Origin: JBBTUF01 sp038063855
Lineage (GTDB): Bacteria > Patescibacteriota > Minisyncoccia > Ryanbacterales > GWA2-47-10b
Length of the DNA: 44,331 nt
Assembly (NCBI GenBank): GCA_038063855.1
Contig: JBBTUF010000008.1
Span: 1 to 44,331 of the forward strand
Direction of reading: 5' to 3'
Shown: positions 38,939 through 44,331 of the stretch, piece by piece
How positions within the stretch are numbered: the first letter of the stretch is position 1
How the letters are laid out: every line of letters starts with the position of its first letter
The notes under the pieces: generated by a model
Told to the model about the DNA's origin: nothing
Database searches by the model: none
Seen by the model: the letters and a program-made list of their open reading frames with translations, nothing else
Program-made: the position numbers and the translations under genes

Positions 38939-38947
38939 GTTTTTTTA

Positions 38948-39019
38948 TGCCCTCGACAGGAATCGAACCTGTACCTTCTCCTTCGGAGGGAGGTGTTGTA
39001 TCCATTCAACTACGAGGAC
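38948..39019 (-). tRNA. tRNA-Arg (CCG)
   Basis: Acceptor GTCCTCG/CGAGGGC (one G-T pair), anticodon loop CTCCGAA (anticodon CCG), T arm ACAGG-TTCGATT-CCTGT, discriminator A. CCA is not encoded. The anticodon stem has one terminal mismatch. Confidence 0.92.
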
Positions 39020-39025
39020 TATCCC

Positions 39026-39544
39026 TTATGTATGCTTATCCGCAACTACAAACGCGCCGTATGAAAAAGGCTTTATCACCGGCACAAAGCCATACCCTTT
39101 TACCATGCCTGATATGCCGTCAATTAAATCTTTTGTGGGGCCGTTCATGCCCACATCAATATGAATACAGCGAAACTCCACACGCCCTTCCCAAAATATT
39201 TCTTCTCCAATTTCTTCTTTCATAAGTGTACGAAGTTCTTGCGCAAGTGTGATCGAAAGCATTGCTTCTTTCCAAATACGATCTTTTAGATTAAAAAATT
39301 TTTCTTCATGTCGTGTCCAAAAAGATACCCCTCCATTGCCAATACGGCGAACCACAATTGCCGTAACAAATGCCGCTTGCCCTTTGAGGGTTGCTTGTGA
39401 ATCACTCCCAATAACAATTTCGTATGATGAATCTGCGTGCGCCGAAACGTAATTGCGAATGTCCGCAACAACACCGCGAAGTGCAACCATCGATCCTGTC
39501 GCAGTATGAAAAATTTCTTTAGATAAGACTTTGCTGGACGTCAT
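39026..39544 (-). CDS. YkuK-family (DUF458) RNase H-like protein
   Basis: A 172-residue protein. EIVIGSDSQ (first acidic residue of the RNase H-like fold), VEFRCIHIDVGMNGPTKDLI and VIKPFSYGAFVVADKHT are the DUF458 landmarks. The family is predicted to be a nuclease, with no settled function. Its start lies inside the 3' end of the exonuclease-WYL gene (26-bp overlap), so the two are coupled. Confidence 0.85.
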   Translation of the reverse strand: MTSSKVLSKEIFHTATGSMVALRGVVADIRNYVSAHADSSYEIVIGSDSQATLKGQAAFVTAIVVRRIGNGGVSFWTRHEEKFFNLKDRIWKEAMLSITLAQELRTLMKEEIGEEIFWEGRVEFRCIHIDVGMNGPTKDLIDGISGMVKGYGFVPVIKPFSYGAFVVADKHT

Positions 39545-40316
39545 TTTGTAATTGATATAGTTCTGAAGTTGGCGTAGCGGCCGTTACGCGTTCGATATGA
39601 AATGTACGAATTCCACCTCGTGTATGGCAATACCCTTCAAATGAATTTACTCCTATCGAATAAATATCGATTTTTCTTCGGCTTGGAAGTACCCTTGAAC
39701 CATCTTCTACTTTATAGTCAACCATGATTGCTACACGACGTGCAAGCGCATCAGCCAAAATTCTTTTTATCGCGGGGGCAGTATCACGCCAACGAACTTC
39801 AATTTTTACTCGCCCACGATCCCGCGTATCAGCCAATACATATCCATGCTCTTTGCCAAATTCGTACAAATCACGCGTGAGTCGTACATCTTGCAGACAA
39901 TAGTCTTTTACTTTATCTTTTTGCCCATCGCGCCACCAATCAATCGCTTCAAGCCCCATGCCGGTCTTGCCGACACCAAGTGTCGCGCGAGAAAGATTAT
40001 CGAGAGATACACGAAAGCCAAGACCACGCTCAACCTCATCCATAAGATCAAGTACATCGAGCCGCCCCAAATCAAACTTCACGTGCGGCTGAAGAACGGG
40101 AATATCAAAATGCTTTATATTAAACCCAATCAGTATACTTGAGGCCTCAAACATGCTCTCGAGCCGAGGAAATTCTTCTTTTTCAAATGCTATAAATGCG
40201 TTCGCGCTATATTCGTACGCTCCTACAACCGTGACCCCGAGCAAATGCATATTCTGCTTGCCACCGACTTCTTTGAAATCTTTTTCTGTTTCAATATCAA
40301 TAACAATCGCGTTCAT
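39519..40316 (-). CDS. DEDD-type 3'-5' exonuclease fused to a WYL domain
   Basis: A 265-residue protein. The N-terminal part (about 1-165) follows the DEDD ribonuclease-H-like order: IVIDIETEKDF (D/E pair), LIGFNIKHFDIPVL, and a last acidic stretch YCLQDVRLTRDLYEF. The C-terminal part (about 180-255) has a basic helix, then VAIMVDYKVEDGSRVLPSRR... IDIYSIGVNSFEGYCH, a WYL-type beta fold. WYL domains usually sense nucleic-acid ligands in transcription regulators and CRISPR or defence proteins. Fusion to an exonuclease is uncommon to my knowledge and suggests ligand-controlled degradation. It overlaps the YkuK gene. Confidence 0.7.
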   Translation of the reverse strand: MNAIVIDIETEKDFKEVGGKQNMHLLGVTVVGAYEYSANAFIAFEKEEFPRLESMFEASSILIGFNIKHFDIPVLQPHVKFDLGRLDVLDLMDEVERGLGFRVSLDNLSRATLGVGKTGMGLEAIDWWRDGQKDKVKDYCLQDVRLTRDLYEFGKEHGYVLADTRDRGRVKIEVRWRDTAPAIKRILADALARRVAIMVDYKVEDGSRVLPSRRKIDIYSIGVNSFEGYCHTRGGIRTFHIERVTAATPTSELYQLQNDVQQSLI

Positions 40317-40374
40317 GAATACACCTTTGTATCACAAAATATGCTCGTGGTCAAAAATCTGATAGAATTATGCA

Positions 40375-41250
40375 ATGGAACAAGGCACGATTATTTTGCT
40401 TGTACTGCTCATCGTTATTATTGCTTTTGCTGCTTTTTCATATACTGGGATATCGAGCAACAATATTCCACGCGCAACCCCACCAAATCCAAAAGCTGAA
40501 TTTGGTGTTATTCATGAACAAAAATCATTTTTCAGTTCAGGATCAAAAAACACAGGTGGATCCCCGACGGTACCGTCGGGGCAAGCTCAAACAGCCTTAG
40601 AACTTCAAAAAAAGTTTATCTCACTTTCAAAAGCCAATTAAAGTCAACGCGATATAAATCAAGAATATGTTCAAATTTCGTACTCGTCATCAGCCACTGA
40701 TCCCATCGATCTTACCGATTGGGTAATTTCAAACTCGAGAGGCGAATCATTTAAACTTGGGAATACAACGCAACTTCCTGGAGTCACACCGGTGGGCAAC
40801 CAAGAGAGACTTATTATTCAAAAAGGCAGTAAAATAAATGTTATTACAGGACGAAGCCCACGAGGCGAAAATTTTAGAGCAAATAAATGCGTGACCTACC
40901 TAACTCAATTCAAAAAATTTGTTCCATCACTTCCTGGTTCCTGCCCTGCGCCAAACAAAGAACCCGGGCAAGAATCATTAACCGACACGTGTTATCTGTA
41001 TGTGAAAAATTTATCGAGCTGCCGCATGCCTTCGACCCTACCATTTAATCTCGATAACACATGCCGTGAATATATAACAAAAATTGCAAGTTATGATGCG
41101 TGTATAAAACTTCATAAAAATGATACTGATTTTTATAAAAACGAGTACTGGACCTACCTCAACCGCCCCACTGAACTTTGGAGCCAAGTACGTGATAGCA
41201 TCATACTTCGCAACTCTCGTGGTGAAGTCGTAAAATCAATTTCGTATTAA
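40375..41250 (+). pseudogene. Exported LTD-like protein interrupted by one in-frame stop
   Basis: One frame runs from ATG 40375 to 41250, with a single TAA at 40639-40641. Before it: a membrane anchor (ILLVLLIVIIAFAAFSYTG) and a linker containing a 20-bp palindrome. After it: EYVQISYSSSATDPIDLTDW and VISNSRGESFKL, which resembles a lamin-tail-type beta domain, then a Cys-rich C-terminus. The joined product would be 291 residues. The stop may be a recent mutation, a sequencing error or a readthrough site. A downstream start at 40792 would give only the C-terminal half. -10-like TAGAAT sits 6 bp before the ATG. Confidence 0.7.
40562..40581. repeat. Perfect 20-bp palindrome inside the LTD-like gene
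   Basis: CCCCGACGGTACCGTCGGGG, in frame, encoding SPTVPSG in the linker. Confidence 0.75.
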
Positions 41251-41723
41251 ATAGTTAAAGTATAAACTGCTATTCCAAACGCGACGGAGACATTAAGAGA
41301 TTCTTTGCGGCCACGCATGGGGATTGAGATTATAACGTCGCACTTTTTTAGAAGCGCAGGCGAGAGGCCGCGTACTTCGTTGCCGATAATTAATACCGCC
41401 TGCTCACGGATTGGTTTAAATCTTCGATAATCAACCGCATTTTTTGTATTTTCAAGTGCAATGATCTGCACTCCACTTTTCTTGAGCCATTTGATTAATG
41501 TCGTAATATTTCTTATCACTTCCCACTTAACACTCTCCTCTGCTCCTAATGCAGTTTTTGAAATTTCTTTTCGCGCTCTCCCCATCTCATCGAGTGGACT
41601 CGGCGTGTAGCCGGTTAAATAGATTTTTGAAACGCCAGCGCCGTCAGCAGTACGAAATACGGAGCCTACGTTGTGTAGGCTCCGTACATTATGAACAATT
41701 ACTGATAAATCCTTCTTAGACAT
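41247..41723 (-). CDS. TrmH/SpoU-family RNA methyltransferase
   Basis: A 158-residue SPOUT enzyme for 2'-O-methylation of tRNA or rRNA. Motif 1 NVRSLHNVGSVFRTADG, motif 2 AVLIIGNEVRGLSP and motif 3 IPMRGRKESLNVSVAFGIAVY are all present, including the knot residues. Short form without an RNA-binding extension; the target site is not determinable. It starts at the stop of the SIMPL gene (one-base overlap) and converges on the LTD-like gene. Confidence 0.9.
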   Translation of the reverse strand: MSKKDLSVIVHNVRSLHNVGSVFRTADGAGVSKIYLTGYTPSPLDEMGRARKEISKTALGAEESVKWEVIRNITTLIKWLKKSGVQIIALENTKNAVDYRRFKPIREQAVLIIGNEVRGLSPALLKKCDVIISIPMRGRKESLNVSVAFGIAVYTLTI

Positions 41724-42556
41724 TATCGAATTTCGTAGGTAAGCGAAACGGTGCTGACGATTTCGTTTTGACCGGGAGTTATCGCAGGCGCGGGACTACC
41801 GGCAACACTATCCATAGCAACACCGCCGCCTTTGCCAAAATAAATTGGGTACGGGCTACTGCCACCTTCGTTGAAACTCGCAAGATCCCCAAGGCTTACG
41901 CCAAGGCTACCGGCGAGTACTTTTGCATTTTCACGCGCCTTTTTAATCGCTTCGTCGCGTGCCTCCTTCTGCAAACGTTCGCGCGTTTCGTCATTGACTG
42001 TAAACTGTAAAGAGCCTACTTGGTTAACTCCTACATTAGAGACGCCCGCAATAATATCACCGGCTTTATCAAGATTCTTGATTTTTACATCAAACGTTTG
42101 TTCAATAACATACGTTTTTGTTGTTTTACGAGGAGGGCAAATGGTTTGAGAGCCTGATGAAAGTACGCACGGCCGTGAATCATACACCTCTTGTGGATAC
42201 ATATTGTATGATGTTGATTTTATGTCTTTTTCGTCTACACTCTGGCCTTTGAGATATTCGATAACTTTGTTCGATGCTTTTGATGCTTCGTCTCGAGCAG
42301 TAACGAGGGACGCATTTTCTTTTCGAATCGTAAACGATGCTTGAGCAGTATCGGGCACTACAAGCTTTTTTGATTCAGCAGAGACAGTGATTGTATTTTT
42401 AGCGAGTGGATCTTTGCCGCCTCGTTCAAATGCATTTTTTGCGCTCGCCGTTAAAAATAAAATAAGGGTTGCGAGAACCAAAAAAACCAAATATTTCATC
42501 GGCCCTTGTGGGTTTGGGCTAAAGTCTAACTTTACATCTTTTGATTCATGTTCCAT
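41723..42556 (-). CDS. SIMPL-domain (DUF541) exported protein
   Basis: 277 residues. A membrane helix (about 20-38) is followed by the SIMPL core: TITVSAESKKLVVPDTAQASFTI, VIEYLKGQSVDEKDIKSTSYNMYP, TYVIEQTFDVKIKNLDKAG and EARDEAIKKARENAKVLAGSLG. The ending ISTVSLTYEI-type strand is typical. Family members are periplasmic or cell-surface oligomers of unclear function. First gene of a unit with the TrmH-family gene. Confidence 0.9.
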   Translation of the reverse strand: MEHESKDVKLDFSPNPQGPMKYLVFLVLATLILFLTASAKNAFERGGKDPLAKNTITVSAESKKLVVPDTAQASFTIRKENASLVTARDEASKASNKVIEYLKGQSVDEKDIKSTSYNMYPQEVYDSRPCVLSSGSQTICPPRKTTKTYVIEQTFDVKIKNLDKAGDIIAGVSNVGVNQVGSLQFTVNDETRERLQKEARDEAIKKARENAKVLAGSLGVSLGDLASFNEGGSSPYPIYFGKGGGVAMDSVAGSPAPAITPGQNEIVSTVSLTYEIR

Positions 42557-42603
42557 ATATTTAAATATAACGATTAATTATAACTAATTCGACACTGTGT
42601 ATT

Positions 42604-43875
42604 CTAGCTTACTTTATTTAAAATGTCGCGTACCACTTCGCGATCATCCCATGGTATGCGTTTTCCGTCTTCAAGCATCATAAGTGGTTCGGCACCCTTA
42701 CCGGTTATAACAACCGTATCGTTAGACCTCGCCTTTTTTATGGCAGCTGTTATCGCCTCGCGTCTATCAAGAATAATATTTGGCTTTTGCTTTGAAATAC
42801 CTTTTGCGATATCGCGAATAATCTCTTCTGGATTTTCATCGTACGGATCTTCATTTGTAAGAAAAATTTCCGCGCAATACTCGTCAGCAATCTTTCCCAT
42901 CTCTGATCTCTTCCACTTGTCGCGACCTCCCCCGGCCGACCCCAACACGCAACACAGGCGACGATCTTTTTTAGTAAGCGTTGTATACACATTAGAAAGC
43001 GCGTCTGGCGTGTGTGCATAATCAACAACAACTTGAAAGATTGAACTCGTGGGGCTTGTTATAAACTCAAGCCGACCCGGCACACCCGCAATACCTACAA
43101 GCGCATCTCGAATGTCTTCGGTAGCAATCCCTCGAGAAAGCGCAATCGACACAGCACACAGAGCATTATACAAATTAAATTTTCCAAAAAGTTTTAACGA
43201 AAATTCTAAACCATGCGTTATAAATCGGATCCCTTCGTCATGCAACGTAAATGATTGTGGAATCACAGCGTGCCCAAGCGTATCCCACTTGTCTTGCGTA
43301 AGCGCGTACATCCATGCCTCGGATCGTTGCGTTTGCAAAAAAAGTTTTGCCGACGGGTCATCGCCATTGATAATGATTGCCTTCCCATGCTTTGGTGAAT
43401 GCGCCACCGCTTCAAACAATTTTAATTTAGCAGCACGATATTTTTCAAAACTACCGTGTGACTCAATATGTTCTGGGGTTATATTTGTAATAGCTGCCAC
43501 ATCGAAATCAATATACGCATGGCGCGATTGTCGAATACCTTCACTTGTTACCTCTAAAATAGCGACATCGCATTTTGCAGTAACCGCATCTCGTAAAAAT
43601 TTCTGCATGAAAAATCGCCCCGGCATAGTCATTTTGAGTTCATTTTTTTTCTCGTTGCCGTCAATAATAAATCTCAGCGACGAAGCCGATGCCACACGAA
43701 AACCAGCTTGAACAAAAATGCGATGTACAAGATCAACGGTTGTCGATTTACCATTGGTGCCCGTGATCCCGATAACAATGAGTTTCTTTGATGGAAAACC
43801 ATATCGAATCGCCGAAACAAGCGCAAAAGCCTTATGATATAAACTTAAAATAAAAAATGGTATAAGGCTTTTCAT
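42604..43875 (-). CDS. murE: MurE-like UDP-MurNAc-peptide ligase
   Basis: A 423-residue Mur ligase adding the third amino acid to the peptidoglycan stem. ATP site GITGTNGKSTT (36-46), TNITPEHIESHGSFEKY, FGKFNLYNALCA, VVDYAHTPDAL (central), GSAGGGRDKWKR and VITGKGAEP appear in order. The usual DNPR motif that selects meso-diaminopimelate reads EDPY here, so the amino acid may differ. The N-terminal substrate domain is short compared with about 490 residues in typical MurE. It overlaps ruvA by 4 bp. Confidence 0.88.
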   Translation of the reverse strand: MKSLIPFFILSLYHKAFALVSAIRYGFPSKKLIVIGITGTNGKSTTVDLVHRIFVQAGFRVASASSLRFIIDGNEKKNELKMTMPGRFFMQKFLRDAVTAKCDVAILEVTSEGIRQSRHAYIDFDVAAITNITPEHIESHGSFEKYRAAKLKLFEAVAHSPKHGKAIIINGDDPSAKLFLQTQRSEAWMYALTQDKWDTLGHAVIPQSFTLHDEGIRFITHGLEFSLKLFGKFNLYNALCAVSIALSRGIATEDIRDALVGIAGVPGRLEFITSPTSSIFQVVVDYAHTPDALSNVYTTLTKKDRRLCCVLGSAGGGRDKWKRSEMGKIADEYCAEIFLTNEDPYDENPEEIIRDIAKGISKQKPNIILDRREAITAAIKKARSNDTVVITGKGAEPLMMLEDGKRIPWDDREVVRDILNKVS

Positions 43876-44331
43876 TTTGAGAGCGATTTGAGTGCTGTTT
43901 TTATTTTTTCATCAATTGATTTTTCTGGACTTACCTTGTGCAAAGCCTCGCGCGCCTCTCGAGCGTTATACCCAAGCGCTATGAGAGCATCGAGTGCATC
44001 GGTATCGTCAGACCCAAGCACAACTCCATCGACACCTCCTAGCTTGTCGCGTAGTTCAAGAATAATTTTTTCGGCAATACGACGCCCAATGCCAGAAACT
44101 TTCGTTAAATAGCTCGACTCGCCAGATGCAATCGCACGTTTGAGTGAATCGATCGGAGCTACAGACAATACTCCAACCGCGGACTTTGGCCCAATGCCAG
44201 AAATACAAATCAACATTTCAAAAAACTCGAGCTCCGCCATTGAACAAAAACCATAAAGTTCCATTGCATTTTCTCGCACATACAAGTGTGTGTATAGATT
44301 TACTTTTGAACCATGCGCTCCCGCCGCCTTG
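43872..44331 (-). CDS. ruvA: Holliday-junction protein RuvA, N-terminus beyond the window
   Basis: The frame is open to the right edge. Visible: the end of the OB domain (AAGAHGSKVNLYTHLYVREN), AMELYGF, then tandem helix-hairpin-helix motifs ISGIGPKSAVGVLS and VSGIGRRIAEKIILEL, and the C-terminal domain that contacts RuvB (DALIALGYNAREAREAL). RuvA binds four-way junctions for RuvB-driven branch migration. About 40 N-terminal residues are missing from view. Confidence 0.95.
   Translation of the reverse strand, partial: KAAGAHGSKVNLYTHLYVRENAMELYGFCSMAELEFFEMLICISGIGPKSAVGVLSVAPIDSLKRAIASGESSYLTKVSGIGRRIAEKIILELRDKLGGVDGVVLGSDDTDALDALIALGYNAREAREALHKVSPEKSIDEKIKTALKSLSK

Noticed and set aside
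1..44331. CRISPR array or rRNA genes
   Set aside because: No regularly spaced identical repeats and no conserved rRNA segments were seen on either strand.

Overview
The window looks like a piece of chromosome from a Candidate Phyla Radiation bacterium (Patescibacteria, most like a Parcubacteria lineage). The basis is gene content and style: A+T-rich DNA, short tightly packed and often overlapping genes, few Shine-Dalgarno sites, a membrane-anchored ClpC-like ATPase, a stand-alone EF-Tu-domain-2-like protein, DUF4349, SIMPL and PrsW proteins, prepilins, and CPR-type large serine recombinases. The standard code fits throughout. No rRNA gene or CRISPR array was seen.

Layout. (1) 1-6472: integrative element A. 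It carries a secreted peptidoglycan-binding/M6-like protein (cut by the window edge), a membrane protein, a 455-aa protein of unknown function, a gene II/X-like replication initiator, an excisionase-like HTH protein and a large serine recombinase. The recombinase 3' end runs antisense into tRNA-His. (2) 6515-11350: core-type genes: an EF-Tu-like domain, pyrB, a DMT transporter, a prepilin, small membrane proteins and DUF4349. (3) About 11.4-20.3 kb: integrative element B. It carries a lipoprotein, a 69-aa protein, two adjacent HEPN-motif genes, a divergent uracil-DNA-glycosylase-like gene, small proteins, a helicase-like ATPase, and a second serine recombinase that runs antisense through a whole tRNA-Leu gene. 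A LAGLIDADG gene follows. (4) 21.0-26.7 kb: rplS, an RluD-type synthase, a HIT protein, the ClpC-like ATPase with a membrane partner, and uppS. (5) 26.8-30.8 kb: a second accessory patch. It has an IS21-family istA/istB pair, two near-identical 145-bp MITE-like repeats, and a GC-rich island with an RHH/PIN toxin-antitoxin pair and a DUF3800 remnant behind an attenuator-like leader. (6) 30.9-44.3 kb: core. It holds tRNA-Glu, the unit tRNA-Val(GAC)-tsaD-valS-prsW-hsp20, tRNA-Phe, tRNA-Val(UAC) flanked by tRNA-like fragments, tRNA-Arg, an exonuclease-WYL/YkuK pair, a nonsense-interrupted LTD-like gene, a TrmH-family methyltransferase, SIMPL, MurE and RuvA.

How it fits together. Elements A and B appear to be related replicon-type integrative elements. 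Each has a replication gene preceded by a small helical protein, a recombinase at the right end facing a tRNA, and copies of a TTAACAATG-type sequence in its control regions. The most distinctive parts are the tRNA-overlapping recombinases, the interleaved inverted repeats in the recombinase leader of element B, the tandem HEPN genes with their structured intergenic DNA, and the tRNA-Val-tsaD-valS unit, in which the tRNA CCA end supplies the first base of the tsaD start codon.
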